From Bacteroidales bacterium (lineage in GTDB: Bacteria; Bacteroidota; Bacteroidia; Bacteroidales; UBA3824), in assembly GCA_016293845.1 (NCBI GenBank), contig JAEDDH010000002.1, positions 186,001-250,000 on the forward strand: a DNA stretch of 64,000 nt, read 5' to 3'. Shown in pieces: positions 8,970 through 17,269 of the stretch. The notes below the pieces were generated by a model that saw only the letters and a list, made by a program, of their open reading frames with translations, was not told the origin of the DNA and did no database searches. The translations under genes and the position numbers were made by a program. Every line of letters begins with the position of its first letter. Within the stretch, counting starts at the first letter, position 1.

Positions 8970-9893
8970 TCATACAGTAAAATCCATACCGTCTTTGGCG
9001 GCTGTGGAATTTGGAAAAAACTCTTGTGTCTCTGTCTCCAAGAGCGATTTAATCTGGTCGTTGCCGTATCGGTGCGAGTAATGCCCGATTATGAGCCTTT
9101 CCACTCCGGCGTTTTTGGCTATCTGTGCAGCCTGAGCCGTGGTGGTGTGGAAGGTGATTTTCGCACGGTCTGCCAAGGTCTTGTCGTAAGTGGCCTCGTG
9201 GTAGAGTACGTTGCAACCCTTGACTGCTTCCTCAACAGATTTAAGAGCGAGGGTATCGGTGATGAAGGCATACGACTTGGGTGCGGGCGGCTCAATAGTG
9301 AGTTCGGAGTTTGGAATGGTTTTGCCGTTTTCGAGATGAAGGTCTGATCCTTCCTTAATTGCCACTATCTCGGCTATCGTAAGATTGTATTTATCAATCA
9401 TTTCTTTGCGAATATTCTTCAACTGAGGTTTTTCTTTGAAAATAAAACCGCAGGTAGGTATTCGGTGCTTTACGGGAACACTGTACACCTCGATAGCCTT
9501 GTCGTCGTATATAAGTTCCACTTCGTTGTAATGCAGTGGTACAAAGATAGTTTTGAAACCAAGTTCGTTGAGCTTGATTGGCGAATACTCGCCTTCGAGC
9601 ATTTTTTGAAGGTCGGGGTGTGCGTGTATATATAGGTCGTTGGCTCGTCCTAAAAGTCCGTAAGAGCTTAACAGTCCGAACAGCCCGTAAAAATGGTCGC
9701 CGTGAAGATGTGATATAAAAATGTGCTTGATAGCCGCTGTGTGAATGTCGAAGCGGTTCATCTGAATTTGTGTAGATTCGGCACAGTCCACAAGATAAGG
9801 ATGCGTGTTGTGAGTCACCACCTGCGCTGTGGCGTATCTGTGCTTCGACGGCAGTGCCGATCCGCAGCCGAGTATTTTTACTTGAAACGACAT
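8970..9893 (-). CDS. rnz: Ribonuclease Z (tRNA 3' endonuclease)
   Basis: RNase Z removes 3' trailers from tRNA precursors. This metallo-beta-lactamase-fold protein has the zinc motif HLHGDH at residues 62-67, the early GCGSALP motif, and later HEATY and GHYSHRYG boxes. I chose the ATG at 9893 (307 residues). The frame stays open to 10037, but that would overlap the neighbouring ATPase gene and place a consensus -7 box (9914-9921) inside the coding region. guaA follows 23 bp downstream. Confidence 0.95.
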   Translation of the reverse strand: MSFQVKILGCGSALPSKHRYATAQVVTHNTHPYLVDCAESTQIQMNRFDIHTAAIKHIFISHLHGDHFYGLFGLLSSYGLLGRANDLYIHAHPDLQKMLEGEYSPIKLNELGFKTIFVPLHYNEVELIYDDKAIEVYSVPVKHRIPTCGFIFKEKPQLKNIRKEMIDKYNLTIAEIVAIKEGSDLHLENGKTIPNSELTIEPPAPKSYAFITDTLALKSVEEAVKGCNVLYHEATYDKTLADRAKITFHTTTAQAAQIAKNAGVERLIIGHYSHRYGNDQIKSLLETETQEFFPNSTAAKDGMDFTV

Positions 9894-9913
9894 TTGCAAC
9901 TTTTTTTCGGGTG

Positions 9914-9921
9914 CAAAGTTA
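9914..9921 (-). promoter_or_regulatory. -7 box upstream of rnz
   Basis: On the minus strand the box reads TAACTTTG, a match to TAnnTTTG, 20 nt before the rnz ATG. No good -33 element is seen. Confidence 0.6.
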
Positions 9922-9961
9922 GGGTAAAAATGTGAAATAATGGTAAAAAATGAGGAAATCT

Positions 9962-11695
9962 TTATTCTAAAACTTCCATTATCCATCCTCTGAAAACTAT
10001 TACTACTGTATGTAGTTCCCATTTGTGGGAGGTGCATTTTTTTATTATTCTGTGGTCGGCTATGTAACGCTGCAACTGAACTTTGGCATCGTCTTTTAAT
10101 TGAGCCACAGTTTCGTCAGATGAGTTTTTTTTGCAATATTTTAATTCAATCATATAAGCGTGGCGTTTGTAGCCGAGGGGTTCAAGAAACATATCGGTAA
10201 ACCCGTGGTCGGCCTCCAATTCGGTGAAAGCCACGTAGCCAGAACTTTTGCAAAAATGCGACATAAAGAATCCCTTTACAAAAAACTCACCCTTAGCGTC
10301 AAAATCTCTTACAGAAGAGTTGCCGTCAATTATTGATGCTATGTAAGAAATAAACGGCTTACAATCACCTTTAAAAGCAAGTTTTTCCCAATACGAATCC
10401 AATAAATTGTAGTCGGTACGCCATCCTAACGCTTGCGAATAACATTTTTCTAAGTAGTTGCAATACTGTTGTTTTACAGTTTCGTTTGGGACAATAAAAA
10501 TGGGATAGCCGTTTTCGTCAGAACCGTAACTCAGAAGTCCCATATAGAATAGAAGACTTTTAAGGTTGTGTGGTCGAGATAATTCTGCAATGGCAAACTC
10601 AGGATTTAGTTCAAAAAACGTCTTTCCAGTGTTAACGATTTCCAAAATTATCTGCGATTTTTCGCCAAAATCTTTTTCTATTTTCACCATCTTTTCCATC
10701 TTGAAAAAATCGGTAGAGACATTTGGGTCAACAAGTTTTTCGGGGATACGGCCTTTTGACATAACATAGTTGCGAACAAAATAGAGAACCATATCGGTAT
10801 TAAAAACCCTTTCGCTGTTTAACATATCAGACGAAAAGCAATAATTATTGTAAACTGGTTTCATAATGTCGATAAGTTCGTCAACAGAATGTTTAAAAAC
10901 GCCTGTTTCATCGCGGTAATATTCCAACATATTATTAACCTCGCTTTCCGAAAAGCCCATAAGGCTGTTTAAGTTGCCATCGATAGAATGGTTGGCTGCA
11001 ATATTAAACCCGCTTGTAACATCGCTCAGCGTCAACGGCGACACACCTGATATGAAAATGCGTCCAATGAGTGCATTGTTGGTTGAGGTCATATCTTTCA
11101 ACACATTGAAAAACAATCTGAAAAATCCGTCGCCGTGGGTGAGGTTGCGGTAAGCATCTTCGTCGGTAGAAAAAAGTGTGTTGGCAAAGTTGTCGTATTC
11201 ATCTATCATAATGTAGATTTTGTACGGTGCATTTTCTGTAAGAGAAATCAGCCTTTCTAATGCCTTGTTGCTAACATCTGTAACCTCTTTCATATATTCG
11301 GTAGCGTTTGCGGGCAAGAACTGTTCGTAACGGTTTACAAAACGCCTGATGTTTTCGCAAACATTAAAGTTAAACGAATCTTCTACATTTTCTTTGCGGC
11401 TGTCAACTGAGGCAAAACTAAATTTAAGAATCATATACTTTCCCTGATTGGGTGTGGTATGATTGTAGATATCCAATCCGCCGAAGTTTTGTTCGTAGTT
11501 GTCTTTTTCTAAAACGTCGTAATAGGCGGCTAACATATTCATAAACAATGTTTTGCCAAACCTTCTCGGACGTAGGAACATAATATATTTGGCGGCGGTT
11601 TCAAAATAAGGTATAAACGCCGTTTTGTCAACGTAATACGAGTTTTCTTTGCGTATGGTAACGTAGTCGGTTTCGCCGTAAGGAATCAGTCGCAT
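9962..11695 (-). CDS. AAA-ATPase-like / PD-(D/E)XK domain protein (DUF1703 type)
   Basis: A 577-residue protein of a family abundant and highly paralogous in Bacteroidales. The N-terminal AAA-ATPase-like domain opens with the typical 'YVDKT..IP' segment and a P-loop LRPRRFGKTL at about 42-51. An acidic Walker B-like strand, IYIMIDEYDNFANT, lies near residue 160. The C-terminal ~120 residues hold the PD-(D/E)XK-like fold (GYKRHAYMIELKYCKK, a hydrophobic strand followed by ELK). The substrate is unknown; some relatives have been proposed to move with mobile elements. It has its own -7 box and no partner gene. Confidence 0.85.
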   Translation of the reverse strand: MRLIPYGETDYVTIRKENSYYVDKTAFIPYFETAAKYIMFLRPRRFGKTLFMNMLAAYYDVLEKDNYEQNFGGLDIYNHTTPNQGKYMILKFSFASVDSRKENVEDSFNFNVCENIRRFVNRYEQFLPANATEYMKEVTDVSNKALERLISLTENAPYKIYIMIDEYDNFANTLFSTDEDAYRNLTHGDGFFRLFFNVLKDMTSTNNALIGRIFISGVSPLTLSDVTSGFNIAANHSIDGNLNSLMGFSESEVNNMLEYYRDETGVFKHSVDELIDIMKPVYNNYCFSSDMLNSERVFNTDMVLYFVRNYVMSKGRIPEKLVDPNVSTDFFKMEKMVKIEKDFGEKSQIILEIVNTGKTFFELNPEFAIAELSRPHNLKSLLFYMGLLSYGSDENGYPIFIVPNETVKQQYCNYLEKCYSQALGWRTDYNLLDSYWEKLAFKGDCKPFISYIASIIDGNSSVRDFDAKGEFFVKGFFMSHFCKSSGYVAFTELEADHGFTDMFLEPLGYKRHAYMIELKYCKKNSSDETVAQLKDDAKVQLQRYIADHRIIKKCTSHKWELHTVVIVFRGWIMEVLE

Positions 11696-11718
11696 AGTGA
11701 ATTACTTTTATTTTTGGG

Positions 11719-11726
11719 CAAATATA
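11719..11726 (-). promoter_or_regulatory. -7 box upstream of the AAA-ATPase-like gene
   Basis: TATATTTG on the minus strand, 23 nt from the ATG at 11695. No clear -33 element. Confidence 0.55.
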
Positions 11727-11760
11727 ATAAAAAAAACAATTGGTGGTGTGGGGTGGTTAA

Positions 11761-11931
11761 AAAACAATCTACATCGAAACTCTCCCCGACACCAAATACA
11801 TAGTAATCGCCTTAAATGGCCGAACCATAAAATCTGCCACCACAAAATCTACCAAAGAAGAAATCCACATCAGTCAATCAGGGGTGCTTATAGTTTTGAT
11901 TGGCAATACTGCATACAAGGTAGCCAATTAG
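11761..11931 (+). pseudogene. Relic of a T9SS type A C-terminal sorting domain
   Basis: This frame follows directly on a TAA and has no start codon, yet it reads as a coherent protein end: YIETLPDTKYIVIALNGRT, then EEIHISQSGVLIVLIGNTAY, then KVAN and stop. The pattern 'LNGR..K......I.I.QSGVYIV.IGN..YKV' is that of type A sorting domains, which direct secretion through the T9SS. It is followed at once by a strong terminator, as expected for a true gene end. I read it as the last ~55 codons of a lost secreted protein. The 66 bases between it and the AAA gene hold only that gene's promoter. Confidence 0.6.
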
Positions 11932-11957
11932 GATAATCCCAAAATAATTATTTATAC

Positions 11958-12000
11958 AAATCCGCAGGAAGAATTTGTCTTTCTGCGGATTTATTTTTTT
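11958..12000 (+). terminator. Terminator after the sorting-domain relic
   Basis: AAATCCGCAG at 11958-11967 pairs with CTGCGGATTT at 11983-11992, followed by a T run. It has outlived the gene it served. Confidence 0.8.
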
Positions 12001-12079
12001 ACAGGATAATCAACATCACATTTGAATAAACAAAAAAATGATTATCTTTACACCGTTATAGTTACTAATTAATAATTGT

Positions 12080-14267
12080 ATGAAATAATTTCTATCACTT
12101 TTGGCGGTGTCGTTGACAACCGTTATGCCTATTGTAGCCCAAACTACCATTCAAGGACTTGAAAAACAGGCTGTTGAAATTATTTGCAAAATGACTTTGG
12201 AGGAGAAAATTTCTCAAATGATGAATACTACGCCGGGAATCGAGCGTCTTGGCATCGAGCCCTACGACTATTGGAACGAGGGTTTGCACGGCGTGGGACG
12301 CAACGGTAGGGCTACCGTTTTTCCTGAGCCGATTGGTCTTGGTGCAACATTCGACACCGAACTTATAAATCAAATTGGCGATGTGATTTCTACCGAAAGT
12401 CGCGCAAAATATATTGTGGCTCGCAAAAATAAGAATTACGCCCGTTATACAGGATTGACATTTTGGTCGCCTAATATCAATATTTTCCGCGATCCGCGTT
12501 GGGGTAGGGGAATGGAAACCTATGGTGAAGACCCATTTTTAACAGGTTCGCTCGGTGCTGCGTTTGTTAAAGGTATGCAAGGCAACGACCCTGTGTATCT
12601 GAAAGTTGCAGCCTGCGGCAAGCACTTTGCAGTGCACTCAGGACCCGAATCTACTCGACACTCTGCCAATATCGACCCTTCAAAACGCGATCTTTGGGAA
12701 ACCTACCTTCCCGCATTCCGTATGCTTGTGCAAGATGCTAACGTTGAGATAATTATGGGCGCTTACAACCGTGTTTATGGCGAAAGTTGTTCGGGTAGCA
12801 AATTTTTGCTTACCGATGTTTTGCGCAATCAGTGGGGTTTCAAGGGTCATATTGTTTCCGACTGTGATGCCGTAGATGATATTTACAAAGGACACGGCAT
12901 TGTGAAAAACGCTGCCGAGGCCTCTGCTCTTGCTATTAAAAACGGTTTGAATATTGAGTGTGGACATTCGCTCTATGCTCTTAAAGAGGCTGTTGAGAAA
13001 AACCTTATTACCGAGGCAGAACTCGACAAAGCCCTCATTCCCTTGATGATGACCCGTTTGAAACTCGGCATTCTTCAAAAAGACGACAACTGCCCCTACA
13101 ACAATTATTCTGAAAGCGATATTTGCTAGCCTAAGCACACCGCACTCTCTAAAAAGGCAGCCTTAGAGAGCGTGGTTCTCTTAAAAAACAACGGAATTCT
13201 GCCCTTGAAAAAAGATATTCATACTCTCTTTGAAACAGGTGCAGGAGCGGCAGATGCTTTTGGGTTGATGGGTAATTATTTTGGAATTTCTGACCGTTAT
13301 TGTACTTATTTACAAGGAATTATCTCTAAGGTAAGTAGCGGCACGGCAGTACACTATCGTCCCGGCGTTTTGGAGAATACACCCACCAAAAACGAACTCA
13401 ACTATGCTGTTGGCGAAGCCGCCCGTACTCAATACACTATTATTGTAATGGGCAACAACGGCAATCTCGAAGGTGAAGAAGGTGAATCAATCGACTCTGA
13501 CACCAAAGGCGACCACACTTCGCTTGCATTGCCCAAAAGCCAGATGGATTATCTTCGCGAAATTTACCAACGAAGCCATCGCCAAAATGAGTGGTGGTGC
13601 CAAGAATAGCGAAAGCGGCATTATAGTAGTGCTTACAGGTGGAAGTCCCATTGATGTAAGAGAGATTTCTGAAATGGCAGATGCCGTAATTATGGCTTGG
13701 TATTCGGGTCAGGAAGGCGGCTATGCACTTGGCGATTTGATTTTTGGTGATGCTAATTTCTCAGGTCGTTTGCCCATCACATTTCCTGCCGATTGTGCTA
13801 AATTGCCCGACTTTGAGGATTACTCTATGAAAAATCGCACTTATAAATATATGAGCGATAATATTTTCTACCCCTTTGGCTATGGATTGAGTTATGGCAA
13901 GGTATCGTACTCATCTCCCTCTGTTGTTTGGAACAAAAATCAAACAGCCACTGTAAAAGTAAGTGTTACAAATAATTCTGCTATAAAAACCACCGAAACA
14001 GTGCAAGTATACGTATCGGCACCTGGTACAGGACAAACCGCACCTATTCAACAACTTGTAGCATTTAAGCGTGTGGAACTCAATGCAAATGCAACAGCCG
14101 AAGTATCGTTTACCATCGACGCAGCTCAGCTCAAAACAGTAGAATCAGACGGTAGCAGCAAACTCCGCAAAGGCGTTTACAAATTTGCCATTGGCGGTGC
14201 AGCTCCATCAGATCGTACTAACGAGTTGGGTGTGAGTGTGGTAGAAAAAGAAGTTACGATAATATAG
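12080..14267 (+). pseudogene. Glycoside hydrolase family 3 (beta-glucosidase/xylosidase), broken
   Basis: Reading through three lesions gives a full-length ~729-residue family 3 hydrolase with a signal peptide. Lesion 1: codon 3 is TAA (12086-12088), in what was probably MKKFLSLLAVSL. Lesion 2: in-frame TAG at 13127-13129, before PKHTALSKKAALESVVLLKN. Lesion 3: one extra T in the run at 13563-13565 shifts the frame; removing it restores LREITNEAIAK. Domains are otherwise intact: TIM barrel with KHFAVHSGPE and the nucleophile loop IVSDCDAV (near 12852), the alpha/beta sandwich with FSGRLPITFP, and a fibronectin-like tail. Such enzymes trim plant glycans in the periplasm. The lesions are clean and few, so decay is recent, unless they are sequencing errors. 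Confidence 0.85.
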
Positions 14268-15576
14268 GTTGTTTTTCCTGTTTGCTTCCGTACACTATAA
14301 TTGCCACCATTGCAGCGGCACCAAGCAAAAATGGATAAAAGAGATACCCCGTTATTTCTGACGGGGCTATTCCGCATAACCCTGCGGCAAGCAACATTTG
14401 TGCGCCGTAGGGTATTATGCCTTGGGCAAAACAAGAAAAGGTATCTAAGATACTTGCAGCACGTTTGGGCGAAATACCAAACTTTTGTGCTATGCGTTGC
14501 GCCGGATTGCCTACCGTTATAATTGCCACAGTGTTGTTTGCAGTGCAGATGTCGGCAAAAAAAACAAGTGCAGCAATGCTGAATCCTGCCGAACGCGAAC
14601 CTGTTATTTTTTTAGATAGTTTTTCTACAAGATAATCCATGCCGCCGTTGTAGCGGATAAGTTCTAACATTCCGCCAGCAAGCAGTGTTACAATAATCAA
14701 TTCCGACATTGAAAGCATTCCAGTACTCATCTGCGAAAGCCATTCAAATAAATCGAAAGAGTTTGTAAATATGCCAGTTAATCCAGCCAAAATAACGCCT
14801 ACCAATAGTACTATTAGTACATTTACGCCAACAATTGCCAATATCAAAACTGCTATGTAAGGAATTATTTTGATGAACTCTATATCTGTAGCAGGAGCTT
14901 CTATTGCATATCCACGTCCAACAAAAAAGTATATTATTGCGGTAATAATTGCGGCAGGAAGAGCTATGCGGATGTTTTCGTGAAATTTATCCTTCATCAT
15001 GCATCCTTGAGTCTTGGTGGCAACAACAGTGGTGTCGGATATAAACGAAAGATTGTCGCCAAAGTATGCGCCGCCCACAATTACGCCTGCCATTAGTGCT
15101 GTGGCTATTCCCGTTTGACTTGCCATTTGGGCAGCAACAGGCATTAAAGCTGCAATTGTGCCCACCGAAGTACCTATCGCCAACGAAATAAAGCACGCAG
15201 TGAGAAACATTCCGGGGAGAATAAAGTTTTGTGGAAGGATTGTAAGTGCCATATCTACAGCCGCTTGTACACCGCCGATAGTTTTGGCGCTTTGGGCAAA
15301 AGCTCCGGCAAGCAAAAAAATCCAAATCATTAGCATAATGTTTTTGTTGCCAGCCCCGCGGCTAAAACGTGTTATGCGCTGATTGATAGTAAGTTTATTG
15401 GTAACGGCTACGGCGTAAATACTTGAAGCAATAAACGCCACAGTTATAGGTACTTTGTAAAAGTCATTGAGAATGAGCGAAGTAACTAAATATAGCACCA
15501 AGAAAACGAGCAAAGGCGAAAGTGCGAAAAAATTAGGTTTCCGTTGTGCTATATCGCGGATTTGCTTTGTGCTCAT
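14254..15576 (-). CDS. NhaC-family Na+/H+ antiporter
   Basis: A 440-residue inner-membrane protein with about 11 hydrophobic spans, of the NhaC antiporter family (PF03553), which exchanges sodium, or in some members organic acids, against protons. Typical features are the GTSVGTIAALMPVA helix near 135-150, GGAYFGDNLSFISDTT near 168-183 with charged residues inside the membrane, and FFADICTANNTVAI near 345. The last codons overlap the convergent hydrolase pseudogene by 14 bp. It starts 8 bp downstream of the siaC-like stop, so it may be the third gene of a siaB-siaC-antiporter transcript. Confidence 0.88.
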   Translation of the reverse strand: MSTKQIRDIAQRKPNFFALSPLLVFLVLYLVTSLILNDFYKVPITVAFIASSIYAVAVTNKLTINQRITRFSRGAGNKNIMLMIWIFLLAGAFAQSAKTIGGVQAAVDMALTILPQNFILPGMFLTACFISLAIGTSVGTIAALMPVAAQMASQTGIATALMAGVIVGGAYFGDNLSFISDTTVVATKTQGCMMKDKFHENIRIALPAAIITAIIYFFVGRGYAIEAPATDIEFIKIIPYIAVLILAIVGVNVLIVLLVGVILAGLTGIFTNSFDLFEWLSQMSTGMLSMSELIIVTLLAGGMLELIRYNGGMDYLVEKLSKKITGSRSAGFSIAALVFFADICTANNTVAIITVGNPAQRIAQKFGISPKRAASILDTFSCFAQGIIPYGAQMLLAAGLCGIAPSEITGYLFYPFLLGAAAMVAIIVYGSKQEKQPILS

Positions 15577-15584
15577 TGATTAAT

Positions 15585-15962
15585 CTACGGTTCAAGAACT
15601 CTCAACTCTATTGGGAAATTGATTGTGTATTGGAGGTCTTCTCCGTTTTCTTGCGAAGATTCGTCCCCATCTTCGTAATACCAAATGATTTTAAGTGTGT
15701 TAGGTTCTTTTATGTTTTTTAAAATCGACATAAGTTCAAGTACACAACGCAATGTAGCTGAGTTGTAGTATTCAAAGTTGAACACGAGTTCGGTATGCTC
15801 TTTAGGCGAAGCTGTGTATTCTTCCAACCAAGAAAATACAGGCAAATAGAAAGCATCGCTATCTTCGGGCATAGAGCGTCCTGAAAGCATTAATTTACCT
15901 TCGTCGGGCTCGAATACGATTCTCGGCGTAGTGCTTGTGGCTTCTATATATAGTTTCTGCAT
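15585..15962 (-). CDS. SiaC-family regulatory phosphoprotein (DUF1987)
   Basis: 125 residues from the ATG at 15962, which lies just after a -7 box. The STAS-like fold pattern (LYIEATSTTPRIVFEPDEG, then LSGRSMPEDSDAFY, then ELVFNFEYYNSATLRCVLEL) identifies the DUF1987/SiaC family. In Pseudomonas aeruginosa, SiaC is phosphorylated by SiaB and activates the diguanylate cyclase SiaD. The phosphosite there is Thr68; here the equivalent loop is NSATLR, with Ser68 and Thr70 as candidates. The kinase-like partner is the next gene upstream (102 bp). No SiaD or SiaA phosphatase is visible, so the downstream target is unknown. Confidence 0.85.
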   Translation of the reverse strand: MQKLYIEATSTTPRIVFEPDEGKLMLSGRSMPEDSDAFYLPVFSWLEEYTASPKEHTELVFNFEYYNSATLRCVLELMSILKNIKEPNTLKIIWYYEDGDESSQENGEDLQYTINFPIELRVLEP

Positions 15963-15980
15963 AGCATTTATTTTTGCTTG

Positions 15981-15988
15981 CAAATATA
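15981..15988 (-). promoter_or_regulatory. -7 box upstream of the siaC-like gene
   Basis: TATATTTG on the minus strand, 18 nt from the ATG at 15962. The SiaC gene may therefore be transcribed separately from its kinase. Confidence 0.6.
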
Positions 15989-16064
15989 ACAAAAAAATTT
16001 TAGATGATACTAATTAAATAAAAAAAATATCAAGTAACTTTATTTTTCTGTTAGTGTTGTTGAG

Positions 16065-17147
16065 TTAAATATTACATTCTATTGTTACTAAAGTATTATC
16101 GTTGTCAAATTGGCAGATAATACCGTTTTTGCTTTCGCGGGCAATGTCAATAAGTCCAAGTCCCGACGAAATATCAAGATTGTCGTGCCCATTGCGCAAC
16201 ACTTTTTTATAATAGGCGTCAAGTTGTTCGGGCGATTGAGCATTAAGGGAGTCGATATATTCTTTTAACTGGGTTGTGTAGTTGGGGTCTATGTTGTTGG
16301 ATGTCGTAATGGTGTATTTTGATTGATGTTTGCCGAGCGAAAAAAGTCCATCGTGGCTACCTAAATTTGCCGAAGATGCGTGTTTTGAAATGTTTTGAAT
16401 CATTTCTACCATTATGTGATAAACTTTTCGCTGGGTGGTAAGCTCAGAGTCAAGTTCGGCAATGTTGTTTTCTGACATAATAAGTATTTGATTTACAGTG
16501 TTTCGGTCAAAATCGCCTTTTACTGCCAAAAACTTATGATGCTGTTCCATAAGGTTTTTGAGATATTCGGTACGGTCTACAGGCAAAGGCTCTGTATTGT
16601 CTTCGCTGATTTTGAGTCGCAGTTGAAAATAGAAAAACGCGCGATTGTTGTCAACGGGAGTAAATTTATAATCGAGTTTTTCTTTAGTTTTTCGTATCAT
16701 TTCTACAAAACCGAGACCAGCACCGCCTTCTTTTGACAATTGTTTGTTGGTGAGGGTTTCAACAAAAACTTGTTTTAATTCTTCGTTGGTCATAGTGTTA
16801 ACGCGGTTGAGCTTGTTTTGTAGCATTTCAACCTTGGCATTGTCGACAAAATTGCCCGAAGTTATGTAGTAACTATTGCCTATGCGGCGAACAACAAATA
16901 TTTCTCCTGAGTTTTCGTCTTCGTTTCTGCCCGAAAGGCCATAGCGGAGAATGTTTTGAAAACTTTCTATCATCAAAAACGATAGCTTATTTTTTTGACC
17001 TTCGGTGTCGGAACTTTTGCCTAAATATCCTTTCCAAAGCTCGGTTACCATACCAAGAACAGTATTGTCGAATTTGCCTAAGTATATGAAACTCAGGTTG
17101 TCGTCTTTGAGTTCGTGGTACAATGCATTGTTAATATTCCTTTCCAT
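16065..17147 (-). CDS. SiaB-type protein kinase with two tandem domains (DUF6272)
   Basis: 360 residues from the ATG at 17147 (MERNINN); an in-frame ATG at 17174 is also possible. The protein is an internal duplication. 'IESFQNILRYG' in the first half matches 'VEMIQNISKHA' in the second. 'GEIFVVRRIGNSYYITSGN' matches 'GLFSLGKHQSKYTITTSNN'. 'GGAGLGFVEMIRKTK' matches 'SSGLGLIDIARESKN'. The E..QN and GLG boxes are those of GHKL-type ATP-binding kinases. In Pseudomonas a single-domain SiaB phosphorylates SiaC. The SiaC homologue lies immediately downstream, so the pair probably forms a partner-switching module. Whether both halves bind ATP is not clear. Confidence 0.8.
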   Translation of the reverse strand: MERNINNALYHELKDDNLSFIYLGKFDNTVLGMVTELWKGYLGKSSDTEGQKNKLSFLMIESFQNILRYGLSGRNEDENSGEIFVVRRIGNSYYITSGNFVDNAKVEMLQNKLNRVNTMTNEELKQVFVETLTNKQLSKEGGAGLGFVEMIRKTKEKLDYKFTPVDNNRAFFYFQLRLKISEDNTEPLPVDRTEYLKNLMEQHHKFLAVKGDFDRNTVNQILIMSENNIAELDSELTTQRKVYHIMVEMIQNISKHASSANLGSHDGLFSLGKHQSKYTITTSNNIDPNYTTQLKEYIDSLNAQSPEQLDAYYKKVLRNGHDNLDISSGLGLIDIARESKNGIICQFDNDNTLVTIECNI

Positions 17148-17214
17148 AATTAAGTTTATAATGTCTGACAACAAAAAAATTGTAATTTCAGGCTATAAAA
17201 ATAAAAAATCTATC

Positions 17215-17222
17215 TAAATTTG
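17215..17222 (+). promoter_or_regulatory. -7 box upstream of the T9SS type B protein
   Basis: TAAATTTG matches TAnnTTTG and lies 47 nt before the ATG at 17270. It is divergent from the siaB gene. No clear -33 element. Confidence 0.55.
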
Positions 17223-17269
17223 TACACTTTAAATGAGATTTTTTTTTAGAAAACGAATTTGATAAATAT

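Noticed and set aside
9894..10037. Longer start for RNase Z
   Set aside because: It would place the promoter box inside the gene and overlap the ATPase gene; RNase Z normally starts as MSFQVKILG.
11697..11936. A 79-codon frame from an ATG-like start over the sorting-domain relic
   Set aside because: The other frame (11761-11931) carries the recognisable protein end; this one is basic and unstructured.
12080..14267. Alternative genetic code to explain stops in the family 3 hydrolase
   Set aside because: TAA and TAG end many intact genes here, and a frameshift is also present, so decay or sequencing error is the simpler reading.
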